DNA of 39,843 nt from Clostridium sp. HBUAS56010 (GTDB lineage: Bacteria; Bacillota; Clostridia; Lachnospirales; Lachnospiraceae): NCBI RefSeq assembly GCF_007115105.1, contig NZ_SULJ01000015.1, positions 1 through 39,843 on the forward strand, in the 5' to 3' direction. Within the stretch, counting starts at the first letter, position 1. Each line of letters begins with the position of its first letter. Under the pieces are notes generated by a model. The model searched no databases. It saw only the letters and a list, made by a program, of their open reading frames with translations, and was not told the origin of the DNA. This document shows positions 7,737 through 19,614 of the stretch, piece after piece. Made by a program: the position numbers and the translations under genes.

Positions 7737-8054
7737 TCAATCAAACAGTGTCTCCACCAGAATTTTAAGCATAGATGGCACGGTGTGAATGTGGAGTGTA
7801 TTGTCTTTTCCGCATCGAAGTGTGGTCTGCATAAGCTGTTCCTTGGGTACGGAATGATCAAAGATGCCGATCATGTTGGCACAGGACTCTACGATGGAAT
7901 TAAGCTGTCCTGCTTTTTCAATAAACGTGTCAATGTGATCTTCCTGCAGATACAGGCACACCTCCACAGTTTTGCTTTTTTCATCTGTTTTTAATTGCGT
8001 GTTTTCAAATGAATATTTCTGGGATAAATTTTTTAATTGCTGATCAAGATCCAT
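7737..8054 (-). CDS. Small conserved-looking protein of unknown function
   Basis: I place the start at the ATG at 8054, with AAAGGAG 10 bp upstream, giving 105 residues; the frame extends 17 codons further but without a ribosome site. The product (MDLDQQLKNLSQKYSFENT to the C-terminal SMLKILVETLFD) is soluble and of mixed alpha/beta composition. It has no signal peptide, membrane segment or motif I recognise. A good TTGAAA-17-TATAGT promoter lies just upstream and a terminator downstream, so it is very likely a real, separately transcribed gene. Confidence 0.7.
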   Translation of the reverse strand: MDLDQQLKNLSQKYSFENTQLKTDEKSKTVEVCLYLQEDHIDTFIEKAGQLNSIVESCANMIGIFDHSVPKEQLMQTTLRCGKDNTLHIHTVPSMLKILVETLFD

Positions 8055-8088
8055 ATTTGCTGCGCTCCTTTGTAAAAAATCCTTTACT

Positions 8089-8117
8089 ACTATATGGTAA
8101 AACATTTAAACTTTCAA
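8089..8117 (-). promoter_or_regulatory. Promoter of the small unknown gene
   Basis: On the minus strand TTGAAA (8112-8117) and TATAGT (8089-8094) are separated by 17 bp, 34 bp upstream of the ATG at 8054. Confidence 0.72.
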
Positions 8118-8297
8118 GTGTTTTTCTTAAAAATGTCGAAAATTGTCGAACATAAAAAAGAATGCAGGAAAATGGAATGCTTTTATATTAATGCTACTGA
8201 TTAATAACATAAGATATATTAATTTTACTAATTGATGTATCTTGTGGTATGATGTTGTTATAAATGGACCATATGGATTCTTTACAAGGAGGAAATC
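8118..8297. other. AT-rich leader upstream of purL
   Basis: This gap precedes purL. It ends with the ribosome site AAGGAGG at 8287-8293. The AT-rich stretch around 8225-8265 could hold a promoter, but I see no convincing -35/-10 pair. I found no purine riboswitch-like conserved core and no PurR-box pair. Confidence 0.4.
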
Positions 8298-11200
8298 ATG
8301 AGTGTAAGAAGAGTATACGTTGAAAAAAAACCAGCCTATGCCGTAAAAGCCAATGAATTAAAAGAGGAAATCAAAAGTTATCTTGGAATCCCGGATGTCA
8401 AAGGGGTGCGGGTGCTGATCCGTTATGATGTGGAGAATTTATCGGATGAAATCTATGGTCTGGCTCTTACTACCATTTTTTCCGAGCCGCCGGTCGATGA
8501 ATACTATCTGGAGAAGTTTCCGGCTGATTCTGGTGATCTGGTATTTTCCGTGGAATATCTTCCGGGACAGTTTGACCAGCGTGCGGATTCAGCAGAGCAG
8601 TGTATTAAACTTTTAAAAGAAGATGAGGAACCAGTGATTCAATCAGCGGTTACTTATGTGATTTCCGGAACATTTACGAAGAATCAGGTTGAAGACATTA
8701 AGACGTTCTGTATTAACCCGGTGGATTCCAGGGAAGCTGATGAGGAAAAACCGGAGACTCTGGTTACCATATTTGACGCACCTGATGACGTGATTGTCTT
8801 TGAAGGATTTAAAGATTATAAGGAGCAGGAACTAAAAAGTCTATATGAGTCTTTAAATCTTGCCATGACCTTTAAGGATTTTCTGCATATCCAGAATTAT
8901 TATAAAGAGGAAGAACACAGAGACCCGACCATGACAGAGATCCGGGTACTGGATACTTACTGGTCTGACCACTGCCGTCACACAACATTCCAGACAGAAT
9001 TAAAGGAGGTGGTGTTTACAGACGGAGAATACCGTAAACCCATTGAGGAAACTTACATGCGCTATCTTTCCGACCGGGAAGAAGTGTTAAAGGGGAAAGA
9101 CGGAAAGTATGTCTGTCTGATGGATCTGGCTCTGATGGCAATGAAAAAACTCCGTATGGAAGGAAAACTGGAAGATCTGGAAGTATCAGAAGAGATCAAT
9201 GCCTGCAGCATTGTGGTTCCAGTGTTAAACGATGGAGTAGAAGAAGAATGGCTGGTCAATTTTAAGAATGAAACTCATAACCATCCTACGGAGATTGAAC
9301 CTTTTGGTGGAGCGGCAACCTGTCTTGGCGGAGCCATCAGAGATCCACTTTCCGGACGGACTTATGTATATCAGGCAATGCGTGTGACCGGAGCAGCAGA
9401 TCCCACAAGACCTCTTAGTGAAGCTCTTAAAGGAAAACTTCCCCAGAGGAAGATTGTGACCGGAGCAGCAAAAGGATATAGTTCTTATGGAAATCAGATC
9501 GGACTTGCAACCGGATATGTGAAAGAAATCTACCATCCGGATTACGTTGCGAAACGAATGGAGATCGGTGCTGTTATGGGTGCTGCAAAACGTGCCAATG
9601 TAATCAGGGAAACTTCTGATCCTGGTGATATAATCATCCTGTTAGGCGGACGGACAGGCAGGGATGGATGCGGAGGAGCTACCGGGTCTTCCAAAGTTCA
9701 TACGGAAGCTTCTATTGAGACCTGCGGAGCAGAAGTTCAAAAGGGAAATGCTCCCACTGAACGGAAGATCCAGCGGCTGTTTAGAAGAGCAGAAGTCAGT
9801 AAGATCATAAAAAAGTGCAATGATTTTGGTGCTGGTGGAGTATCGGTTGCCATTGGAGAGCTGGCAGATGGATTAAAGATTGATCTGGATCAGGTTCCAA
9901 AGAAGTATGCCGGTCTTGATGGTACGGAGATTGCCATCTCAGAATCCCAGGAGCGTATGGCAGTGGTGATTGATCCAAAGGATGTGGATCAATTCCTTTC
10001 CTTTGCGGAAGAAGAGAATCTGGAAGCTGTTGCCGTTGCCGTTGTAACCGAAGAAAAACGACTGATCATGAGCTGGAGAGGAAAGACAATTGTTGATATC
10101 AGCCGCCGCTTTTTAGATACCAACGGTGCACATCAGGAGGCTTCCGTGGTTTTGGAGGTTCCTGGAAAAGAGGGAAATCTCTTTACAAAGAAGCCGGTTT
10201 TAGATGTGAAAGAAGCCTGGTTAAAAGTGCTTTCCGACTTAAATGTCTGCTCCCAGAAAGGGCTTGTGGAGATGTTTGACGGTTCCATCGGTGCTGGAAG
10301 TGTGTTTATGCCTTACGGTGGAAAGTACCAGTTGACGGAAACACAGTCCATGGTAGCAAAACTCCCAATGACAGAAGGAAGCACGGATACGGTTACCATG
10401 ATGAGTTATGGGTTTGATCCGTATTTATCAAGCTGGAGTCCGTATCATGGAGCAATTTATGCAGTCTTATCATCGGTTGCAAAAATTGTGGCAGCAGGTG
10501 GAGATTATAAAAAGATCCGTTTTACATTTCAGGAGTATTTCCGTCGTTTATCTGAGGAGGGAACCCGCTGGAGCCAGCCTTTTGCTGCTCTTCTTGGTGC
10601 ATATCATGCACAGATCGGGCTTGGACTTCCATCTATCGGCGGAAAAGACAGTATGTCAGGAACATTCCAGGATATTGATGTACCACCAACTCTTGTTTCC
10701 TTTGCTGTGGACATTGCCAGCCAGAATCATATTATTACACCGGAACTAAAACATGCAGGCAATTCTATTGTTTTATTCCATATTGAGAGAGATTCTTACG
10801 ATCTTCCGGTATATGATCAGATTATGAAAGGGTATGAAGAACTCTTTGCAGATATCTGCGCAGGACAGGTGATATCTGCTTATGCAGTGGAAGGACATGG
10901 AATCTGTGAAGCAGTAAGCAAGATGGCATTTGGCAATAAGCTGGGTGTGAAAATTAAAGATTGTGTTGCTCCAGAAGATTTCTTTGCAGCAGGCTGGGGA
11001 GATATTATCTGTGAGGTTCCGTCAGAGAAACTTTCAGAGCTTTCATTTCCTCATACTGTAATTGGAGAAGTGACAGATGACGGCAGATTTGTTTATCATG
11101 AGGCATCAATTTCTCTGGAAGAAGCATTGAATACCTGGGCAGAACCGCTTGAAGAAGTGTTCCCAACTACTTCTGGAGCAAAAGCTGCTTTGGTGCCGGA

Positions 11201-12047
11201 GAAACTTTACCGGGCTGACCATGTATATGTGTGCAAAAATAAGGTTGCAAAACCCAATGTATTTATTCCGGTTTTCCCTGGTACCAACTGTGAATATGAC
11301 AGTGCAAAAGCCTTTTTAAGGGCAGGAGCCAATGTAACCACGAGAGTATTCCGGAATTTAAGCGCAGAAGGGATCAGAGAGTCTGTGGAACAATACCGGA
11401 AAGATATTGATCATTCCCAGATCGTGATGTTCCCAGGTGGTTTTTCAGCAGGTGATGAACCCGAAGGATCAGCAAAGTTTTTTGCAGCCGTGTTCCGGAA
11501 TGAAACCATGAAAGAGGGAATCAATAAGCTTTTAAATGAGAGAGACGGCCTGATGCTTGGAATCTGCAATGGATTTCAGGCGCTGATCAAGCTGGGGCTT
11601 GTGCCGGAAGGAACCATTGTGGAGCAGAGAGAGGATTCTCCGACTCTTACCATGAATACCATTGGACGGCATATCTCAAAGATGGTCTACACTAAAGTGG
11701 TCACAGACAAGTCTCCATGGCTTTCAGGAGCAGAGTCAGGCGGAGTATACTGCAATCCTGCTTCTCATGGAGAAGGACGTTTTGTGGCAAGTGGAGAGTG
11801 GCTGGAGAAGCTGTTTAAAAATGGTCAGGTGGCAACCCAGTATGTAGATGAGAGCGGACGTCCTACCATGGATGAGTTCTGGAATCCCAACGGCTCTTAT
11901 ATGGCAATTGAAGGAATTACAAGCCCTGACGGACGGATTCTCGGTAAAATGGCTCATTCTGAAAGAAGGGGACAGGGAGTTGCGCTCAATATATACGGGG
12001 AACAGGACATGAAGATATTTGAATCAGGTGTGAACTATTTTAAATAA
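8298..12047 (+). CDS. purL: Phosphoribosylformylglycinamidine synthase, single chain
   Basis: This 1249-residue enzyme converts FGAR, ATP and glutamine to FGAM in de novo purine synthesis. It is the long fused form (synthetase plus glutaminase), unlike the three-part PurL/PurQ/PurS enzyme of Bacillus. Seen in order: an N-terminal PurS-like domain (about 1-140), the linker with WSDHCRHTTF, the first AIRS-like half with NETHNHPTEIEPFGGAAT and RDPLSGRTYVYQAM, the second half with GGKDSMSGTF, and a class I glutaminase from about 1010 (FIPVFPGTNCEYDSAKAF). The glutaminase triad is present: Cys1090 in GICNGFQ, His1157 and Glu1159 in SHGEGRF. No other pur gene is adjacent; it is bounded by an intergenic leader and a strong terminator, so it appears monocistronic. 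Confidence 0.97.
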   Translation: MSVRRVYVEKKPAYAVKANELKEEIKSYLGIPDVKGVRVLIRYDVENLSDEIYGLALTTIFSEPPVDEYYLEKFPADSGDLVFSVEYLPGQFDQRADSAEQCIKLLKEDEEPVIQSAVTYVISGTFTKNQVEDIKTFCINPVDSREADEEKPETLVTIFDAPDDVIVFEGFKDYKEQELKSLYESLNLAMTFKDFLHIQNYYKEEEHRDPTMTEIRVLDTYWSDHCRHTTFQTELKEVVFTDGEYRKPIEETYMRYLSDREEVLKGKDGKYVCLMDLALMAMKKLRMEGKLEDLEVSEEINACSIVVPVLNDGVEEEWLVNFKNETHNHPTEIEPFGGAATCLGGAIRDPLSGRTYVYQAMRVTGAADPTRPLSEALKGKLPQRKIVTGAAKGYSSYGNQIGLATGYVKEIYHPDYVAKRMEIGAVMGAAKRANVIRETSDPGDIIILLGGRTGRDGCGGATGSSKVHTEASIETCGAEVQKGNAPTERKIQRLFRRAEVSKIIKKCNDFGAGGVSVAIGELADGLKIDLDQVPKKYAGLDGTEIAISESQERMAVVIDPKDVDQFLSFAEEENLEAVAVAVVTEEKRLIMSWRGKTIVDISRRFLDTNGAHQEASVVLEVPGKEGNLFTKKPVLDVKEAWLKVLSDLNVCSQKGLVEMFDGSIGAGSVFMPYGGKYQLTETQSMVAKLPMTEGSTDTVTMMSYGFDPYLSSWSPYHGAIYAVLSSVAKIVAAGGDYKKIRFTFQEYFRRLSEEGTRWSQPFAALLGAYHAQIGLGLPSIGGKDSMSGTFQDIDVPPTLVSFAVDIASQNHIITPELKHAGNSIVLFHIERDSYDLPVYDQIMKGYEELFADICAGQVISAYAVEGHGICEAVSKMAFGNKLGVKIKDCVAPEDFFAAGWGDIICEVPSEKLSELSFPHTVIGEVTDDGRFVYHEASISLEEALNTWAEPLEEVFPTTSGAKAALVPEKLYRADHVYVCKNKVAKPNVFIPVFPGTNCEYDSAKAFLRAGANVTTRVFRNLSAEGIRESVEQYRKDIDHSQIVMFPGGFSAGDEPEGSAKFFAAVFRNETMKEGINKLLNERDGLMLGICNGFQALIKLGLVPEGTIVEQREDSPTLTMNTIGRHISKMVYTKVVTDKSPWLSGAESGGVYCNPASHGEGRFVASGEWLEKLFKNGQVATQYVDESGRPTMDEFWNPNGSYMAIEGITSPDGRILGKMAHSERRGQGVALNIYGEQDMKIFESGVNYFK

Positions 12048-12054
12048 TAACCGG

Positions 12055-12098
12055 AAGCAATGTACTGCAGTTTCGTCTGGCAGTGCATTGCTTTTTTT
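12055..12098 (+). terminator. Intrinsic terminator of purL
   Basis: AGCAATGTACTGC pairs with GCAGTGCATTGCT (one T-G pair) and is followed by seven T, 8 bp after the purL stop. Confidence 0.9.
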
Positions 12099-12116
12099 CT
12101 GTACAAAAAAGGGAAC

Positions 12117-12145
12117 TTGACAAGAGAAGAAATTAAGCCTATGAT
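12117..12145 (+). promoter_or_regulatory. Promoter of the KimA-like transporter gene
   Basis: TTGACA at 12117-12122 and TATGAT at 12140-12145 have a 17-bp spacer, 80 bp upstream of the ATG. The leader is too short for the c-di-AMP (ydaO) riboswitch that precedes kimA in Bacillus. Confidence 0.75.
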
Positions 12146-12225
12146 TCATCAGGTATTATTTTATTTTACAGGAAAATGGCTATACTAGAATTAAAACAGG
12201 ATGTAAGCCAGAGAGGAATTTATTT

Positions 12226-14121
12226 ATGCAGCCGAGAAAAAAATTAAAACATATATTATTGGGGAATGCTTTGAAAAGTAATGATCTGGAGGGAGAGAAG
12301 CTGGGACCGCTGTGGGGAGTTCCGATTATGGCAAGTGATGCAGTGTCTTCTGTTGCTTATGCCATTGAAGAGATGCTTCTGGTGCTGGTCCCAATTCTTG
12401 GATTAGCCGCAGTGAAATATCTTGGATTAGTCACTTCACCGATTATCCTGCTTTTTCTGGTGCTGGCATTTTCTTATTCCCAGATCATTGCATGTTATCC
12501 TAACGGCGGAGGCGCCTATGTGGTATCTGCGGAAAATATCGGTAAAACCGCATCTTTAGTGGCAGCGTCCGCTTTAATGATTGGTTATGTCATGACCGTG
12601 GCAGTCAGCCTTTCGGCTGCAACTGCGGCTCTTGTGTCTGCATTTCCGGGATTTCGTCCTTACCGCCTTTTGTTTGCGCTGTTGTTTTTATGTATGATTA
12701 CTCTTTTGAATCTAAGAGGTATGAAAGAGGCATCCAAGATGTTTGGAATTCCCACTTATGCCTTTATTCTGATTATGCTGGCTCTGATTGTTACCGGATT
12801 TGTAAAACTTTTTGCAGGAAATCTGGAACCGGTTGATTATTCCCAGTCCATGCCTTCGGTTACAGGCGGAGTGGGGACGGTTTCTTTGTTTTTATTGCTG
12901 CGGGCATTTTCTTCTGGTTGTTCTGCGCTGACAGGTGTGGAAGTGGTGAGCAATGCTGTGCCCAGTTTCCGGGAACCATCTCAGAAAAATGCGAAAGATG
13001 TACTGTTTATTCTTGTGGGAATTATCATTGTAATTTTTGGAGGATCTGTAATTCTGGTTACTTCCCTTCGTATTATTCCCTTGGAGGGCAAGACTGTAAT
13101 ATCCCAGCTTGGTTACGCTGTATTCGGACATGGAATCATGTTTTATGTTCTTCAGTTTGCGACTTCCCTGATTCTTCTTTTAGCGGCCAATACTGCTTAT
13201 AATGGGCTTCCCACGCTGCTTGCCATACTTGCAGATGATGGTTACGTTCCCCGTCAGTTTATGCACAGGGGAACCAGATTGAGCTTTTCCAATGGTATTT
13301 TGTTTATCTTTTTCCTTGCAGCTTTTTTACTGATTATCTTTCAGGCGGAGACACATTATCTGATTCCTCTCTATGCCATTGGAGTGTTTCTCTCTTTTAC
13401 ATTATCACAGACTGGAATGGTACTTCGGTGGATACGGGTAAAGGGAAAAGGTTCCTGGTACAAAATGATTATTAATGGGCTTGGTGCCTTAATGACAGGG
13501 GGAGGAACCATCATTGTGTTTGTAACAAGGTTTTCCCAGGGCTCCTGGCTTCTGGCGATTGTGATTCCGATTATTGTATACATGATGGTTCGTATTAAGA
13601 AACATTACCAGTTCGTTGGACAGCAGCTTAAAGTAGATGATTTTATGGCGCACTATCATAAGAGTGTAAGCCAGGATAAAAATCTTTGCATTGTTTTGGT
13701 TGGAGGAATTAACCGCTCTGTTTTAAAAGCACTGAATTATGCCAATCTGATCACTTCAAATGTGGTGGCACTGAACATTGCAACCGATGAAGCACAAAGT
13801 GAGATTCTGAAAAAAAAGTGGGTGGATACAGGAATTGATGTACCTCTTGAGGTTATCATGTCTCCTTACCGGGAGCTGATTGAACCGGTAGAAGAATATA
13901 TCAGCAAAAAGGAAGAGAATCTAAAACCTGGGGATATGATTACAGTTGTAATGGCACGTTTTATGGAAGAAAGCTGGTTTGCCAATATTTTGCATAACCA
14001 GACCACTTATTTTATCATGCAGCGGCTTAGGAGACACAGGAATGTATCTACAGTTCTTGTCCCTTATATTTACAGCAATGTATTTATGCAGAAAACAGAA
14101 AGTAAGAAAACAGAGATATAA
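12226..14121 (+). CDS. KimA-like APC-family potassium transporter
   Basis: This 631-residue protein has about 12 membrane segments (roughly 30-470) and a cytosolic C-terminal domain (about 480-620). It closely follows the pattern I know from Bacillus subtilis KimA (YdaO): ASDAVSSVAYAIEEML in TM1, YPNGGGAYVVSAENIG, LNLRGMKEAS, AFSSGCSALTGVEVVSNAVP in TM6, LAANTAYNGLP and PLYAIGVFLSFTLSQTGM. KimA is a high-affinity K+/H+ symporter inhibited by c-di-AMP. Older annotations call this group amino acid permeases, so potassium as the substrate is inference from the close motif match. The gene has its own promoter and ends at a strong bidirectional terminator. Confidence 0.85.
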   Translation: MQPRKKLKHILLGNALKSNDLEGEKLGPLWGVPIMASDAVSSVAYAIEEMLLVLVPILGLAAVKYLGLVTSPIILLFLVLAFSYSQIIACYPNGGGAYVVSAENIGKTASLVAASALMIGYVMTVAVSLSAATAALVSAFPGFRPYRLLFALLFLCMITLLNLRGMKEASKMFGIPTYAFILIMLALIVTGFVKLFAGNLEPVDYSQSMPSVTGGVGTVSLFLLLRAFSSGCSALTGVEVVSNAVPSFREPSQKNAKDVLFILVGIIIVIFGGSVILVTSLRIIPLEGKTVISQLGYAVFGHGIMFYVLQFATSLILLLAANTAYNGLPTLLAILADDGYVPRQFMHRGTRLSFSNGILFIFFLAAFLLIIFQAETHYLIPLYAIGVFLSFTLSQTGMVLRWIRVKGKGSWYKMIINGLGALMTGGGTIIVFVTRFSQGSWLLAIVIPIIVYMMVRIKKHYQFVGQQLKVDDFMAHYHKSVSQDKNLCIVLVGGINRSVLKALNYANLITSNVVALNIATDEAQSEILKKKWVDTGIDVPLEVIMSPYRELIEPVEEYISKKEENLKPGDMITVVMARFMEESWFANILHNQTTYFIMQRLRRHRNVSTVLVPYIYSNVFMQKTESKKTEI

Positions 14122-14197
14122 GTGTCAGGAAAAAAATAACTCCTTGCAGGAAGCACATGTCGCTTAAAAGGAGTATGTCACAGAAATGATAGCATGT

Positions 14198-14235
14198 AAA
14201 AAGCCAGAGTCTGATCCGTCAGACCCTGGCTTTTT
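14198..14235. terminator. Bidirectional terminator between kimA-like and sortase genes
   Basis: AAAAAGCCAG and GTCTGA pair with TCAGAC and CTGGCTTTTT around a TCCG loop, with A and T runs on both sides. It overlaps the stop codon of the minus-strand sortase gene and serves both convergent units. Confidence 0.9.
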
Positions 14236-15013
14236 AGATCCTGCGTGCAATAACAGCCAGTCTTCCATTTGGAAAGGAATATTCACAGGTGGACAAAATG
14301 AGAAGACCATCTCCGAATTCAGCGGTTTTACCTGTTTGATAAAGAGCCAGCTGGTTCACCTGTTCCATATAGAAATCAAATCCTTCCCGGGTCTGCAACT
14401 GTTCAAGATGGTAGTAGCGGAATCCCTGCTCTGTTTTTTCATACACTCTGGATAGAATTACGGCTATGATTTCGTAATCCGCTTTTTCATAGAGTGTGTG
14501 AAATTGAATCGTTTTATGGGATTGATAATAAGATTGTTTTTTGTATCTCATTAATTCACCAAATATCAACCCTGTTTTCATATTATGTCCGTGAATCAGG
14601 AGTTCCCTGGATTTTATAAGGTCACATCTGGAGTCAAGAAAGGGAAGACCATGAATACTTCTCTGTTTTTTGAAATCATGATCCAGGTAATAGTCAGGAT
14701 TGTCAGGATTTTGCATGACAGGGTAGTTTACGGGAGTCTGTTCAATGGTCAGCCAGCCAATGGTATCCGCATTCTGTTCGTAAAGTTGCTCAAATTCCGG
14801 CAGGATTTCACGTTCTAAGGGCGCTGTAACTTCTTCTTTAAAAGATAGTTCTGTATCAGAAGCTAAATGGCTGGCGGCTGATTCCATCAACGGAATAAGA
14901 TGATTGATCTGGTGTCTGGACTGATACCAGTCATTGAAATAAATGGCAAATCCAATTATGGCATATCCAAATAGAAAGAGAAAGAGCAGGATCGCTACAG
15001 ATCTTTGTTTCAT
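14234..15013 (-). CDS. srtB: Class B sortase
   Basis: This 259-residue membrane-anchored transpeptidase has a single N-terminal membrane segment (about 5-26, AILLFLFLFGYAIIGFAIYF) followed by the class B fold: DTIGWLTIEQTPVNYPVMQ, catalytic His143 in LLIHGHNMKTG, the long helix region typical of SrtB, nucleophile Cys243 in LLILSTCEYS and Arg251 in FPNGRLAVIARR. It cleaves sorting signals between Thr and Gly and attaches the protein to peptidoglycan outside the cell. Its start overlaps the stop of the neighbouring surface protein by 4 bp (ATGA), so the two are translationally coupled. The upstream gene, which ends in MPKTG plus a hydrophobic tail, is almost certainly its substrate. Confidence 0.93.
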   Translation of the reverse strand: MKQRSVAILLFLFLFGYAIIGFAIYFNDWYQSRHQINHLIPLMESAASHLASDTELSFKEEVTAPLEREILPEFEQLYEQNADTIGWLTIEQTPVNYPVMQNPDNPDYYLDHDFKKQRSIHGLPFLDSRCDLIKSRELLIHGHNMKTGLIFGELMRYKKQSYYQSHKTIQFHTLYEKADYEIIAVILSRVYEKTEQGFRYYHLEQLQTREGFDFYMEQVNQLALYQTGKTAEFGDGLLILSTCEYSFPNGRLAVIARRI

Positions 15014-16158
15014 GGATTCTTTTTCTTCTTGATTAGGGAAGCAGGCAGCAGAAGAAGAGAAAGGGACATACTGATTCCATATTTCAGAATGTTAGCGTTT
15101 CCGGTTTTAGGCATAAAATCCCATTGAGTGCTTCGGACAGGCTCTGTCTCTGTTGTTGTTTCTGGCAAATGTTGTTGTACTTCTTCCGGAGCTTTTCCCA
15201 AAGGCAGGTTTTGCTCGATGTTCACCTGGTCTTCTTTTGGGGGTATGCTGGGGCGGGAAGTAGAAGAACTCCCTCCTTTGTTTTCTTGTTCCTTTGATTT
15301 TTCCCATGCGGCGCGCAGGGTTATATCGTGTTCCACAGTGTCCGAATGAAAATTCCATAATACAGTTGTCTGGTCATCGGAGTCAAGAAACCAGCCTATG
15401 AATATAAAACCGTCCCGTGTGGGAGGTTGTGGAACAGAAGAGATTTGCTTGCCAGTTGGAACAGTAACTTTTAAAAATTCATCGGCTTTTGTTGTCTCAT
15501 CATTCGGATCAAATGTAACGATACAGGCTTTTTCCCAATAAGCCCAAAGCGTGGTGTTGTCCTCTACGGTGTCAGAACCGAAGTCCCAGAAAACAGGATT
15601 TAATTCCTCATCTAAGTAGCCGTACCATCCTTTAAATAAATATCCATCCCGATGGGGAGCTGGTGGAAGAGAAGTGATCAGACCGCCAGGCAAAACTGTG
15701 GCTTTATAGAAGCTTTCATAGCCTGCAGCGCCGTCAGCGGGATCAAAGGCAACAAGGCAGACCTTTTCCCAATAAGCCCACAAAGTGATGTTGTGTTCCA
15801 CAGTATCCGAAGTAAAATCCCAGAAAACAGGCTGCATATTTTCATCCAGAGAGTGAAACCAGCCTTTAAACTGGTATCCCTGCCGAACCGGATTGGAAGG
15901 TTTCTGTGTAATCGTTCCGCCAGAAGGGACAGGTGACAGAAAGAAATCATTATAAGCTGTAGTTTTATCATTGGGATCAAAAGCGACTATATGAATCGTT
16001 TCTTTTTCCGTATGAGTTAATTTATCAGCAACGCTTGGGGTTGCTGTAAATTGTCCTGAATTATCTGAAATTGTCTGATTGGCATAACTGTAAAAATTTG
16101 TTTGAAATGAAAATAGCGCCAAAGTTAAAATGGAGGGAATAATCTGTTTTTTTTTCAT
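15010..16158 (-). CDS. InlB-repeat surface protein with sortase signal
   Basis: I choose the second of two adjacent ATG codons (16158), 6 bp after GAGG, giving 382 residues. An N-terminal signal peptide (MKKKQIIPSILTLALFSFQT) is followed by three tandem repeats of about 75 residues of the Listeria-Bacteroides/InlB B type. Each contains an AFDP or TFDP strand, a GY.FKGW or GFIFIGW core and the ending T-x-D-T-V-E-x-N/D-x-T-L. A Ser/Pro/Glu-rich linker follows, then the sorting motif MPKTG, a hydrophobic segment and the tail KKKKNP. It is therefore exported and wall-anchored, most likely by the overlapping class B sortase. The repeats are mucin-binding-like small beta domains found in adhesins; the ligand is unknown. 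An Rrf2 regulator lies directly upstream. Confidence 0.9.
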   Translation of the reverse strand: MKKKQIIPSILTLALFSFQTNFYSYANQTISDNSGQFTATPSVADKLTHTEKETIHIVAFDPNDKTTAYNDFFLSPVPSGGTITQKPSNPVRQGYQFKGWFHSLDENMQPVFWDFTSDTVEHNITLWAYWEKVCLVAFDPADGAAGYESFYKATVLPGGLITSLPPAPHRDGYLFKGWYGYLDEELNPVFWDFGSDTVEDNTTLWAYWEKACIVTFDPNDETTKADEFLKVTVPTGKQISSVPQPPTRDGFIFIGWFLDSDDQTTVLWNFHSDTVEHDITLRAAWEKSKEQENKGGSSSTSRPSIPPKEDQVNIEQNLPLGKAPEEVQQHLPETTTETEPVRSTQWDFMPKTGNANILKYGISMSLSLLLLPASLIKKKKNP

Positions 16159-16187
16159 CATTAACCTCATAATAGTAGATTTGCTTG

Positions 16188-16592
16188 TTAGCAAAATTCC
16201 TGTATTGTCTTGCTTTTTAAAGACTGAATAAAGTTGGATTGGATGTATTCAAAATATTCGTATATTTTACAGTTTTCGTGATCATTGCCGTACATGCTGC
16301 AATGACCATTTTTTTTCAGACAGCGGCTTATGCTGATTCCTCCTTCTAATAATTCAATGATGTCGTAGAGAGAAAGATCTGGTACATGGGGGGCGAGCCG
16401 ATATCCTCCGCCTGGTCCTTGCACGGATTCAATGAGACCTGCATGTTTTAAGCTTACGGCTACTTTGTTAAAGTAGTGGTAAGAGATTTTGATGTGTTCT
16501 GCAATGTCTTTTGCAGCCGATAATGGGGCATCGGTTTGTTTTAAATAAATGAGTACTCTGATGCTGTAGTCCGTGGTGATTTTGAAGTGCAT
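16188..16592 (-). CDS. Rrf2-family regulator with Fe-S type cysteines
   Basis: This 134-residue regulator has the Rrf2 winged helix (MHFKITTDYSIRVLIYL, AEHIKISYHYFNKVAVSLKH and the wing GPGGGYRLA at 59-67), then a dimerisation helix. Cys91, Cys98 and Cys108 have the C-x6-C-x9-C spacing compatible with the [Fe-S] cluster ligands of IscR/NsrR/RsrR proteins, so it may sense nitric oxide, redox state or iron-sulfur status. AAGGAG precedes the ATG. Its stop is 29 bp from the surface protein start on the same strand, so regulator, surface protein and sortase can form one operon, which the regulator would then autoregulate. The cluster assignment is inference from cysteine spacing. Confidence 0.88.
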   Translation of the reverse strand: MHFKITTDYSIRVLIYLKQTDAPLSAAKDIAEHIKISYHYFNKVAVSLKHAGLIESVQGPGGGYRLAPHVPDLSLYDIIELLEGGISISRCLKKNGHCSMYGNDHENCKIYEYFEYIQSNFIQSLKSKTIQEFC

Positions 16593-16877
16593 GATAATCT
16601 CCTTATCTATGTAAGTGAATAGTTATAAATAATAAAACTATTTATATTTTTGTATGAAGAAACGTTCAAATCATCATGCGGTCCTCCTTTCTTATGACAA
16701 ACAAATGTATTAATCTTGACAAGTTTAGTATAGTTAAGAAAGAGATTATAATGTTATCGTTTGTAACGAATTCATCAATCCATGTAACGAATTTGCAAAA
16801 ATCATTAATGAGTTTTATTATCAATTGCTGCATACAATATCTTTTATGGAAATAAAGCTGTTTTTTAGATAGCAGAA
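16593..16877. other. Intergenic region upstream of the rrf2-type gene
   Basis: This AT-rich gap holds an inverted repeat (16618-16642) close to the regulator start. On the minus strand near 16672 a perfect AAAGGAGG ribosome site precedes an ATG that reads only MMI before a stop, perhaps the remnant of a lost gene or a leader. I see no intact gene or convincing promoter. Confidence 0.4.
16618..16642. promoter_or_regulatory. Inverted repeat, possible Rrf2 operator
   Basis: AATAGTT and AACTATT are separated by 11 bp and lie 26-50 bp upstream of the rrf2-type start codon. The position suits an autoregulatory operator; the assignment is inference. Confidence 0.4.
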
Positions 16878-16911
16878 AGGCTGCATCCTTCTTTTGGGAA
16901 GGGTGCAGCCT
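16878..16911. terminator. Hairpin terminator downstream of collagen-like gene 1
   Basis: AGGCTGCATCCTTC pairs with GAAGGGTGCAGCCT (one T-G pair) around TTTTGG. It lies 26 bp past the stop of the minus-strand collagen-like gene. Confidence 0.75.
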
Positions 16912-16937
16912 GTTTTATACCTTTGTTACAAGATTAA

Positions 16938-19614
<2,677 letters not shown>

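Noticed and set aside
8118-8297. Purine riboswitch upstream of purL
   Set aside because: I could not find the conserved junction core or a terminator-type expression platform in this gap.
12099-12225. c-di-AMP (ydaO) riboswitch upstream of the KimA-like gene
   Set aside because: The leader after the promoter is only about 75 bases, too short for the riboswitch, and none of its conserved segments are visible.
16660-16690. Gene start at the AAAGGAGG site on the minus strand
   Set aside because: The frame reads MMI and stops. It is at most a leader or a gene remnant.
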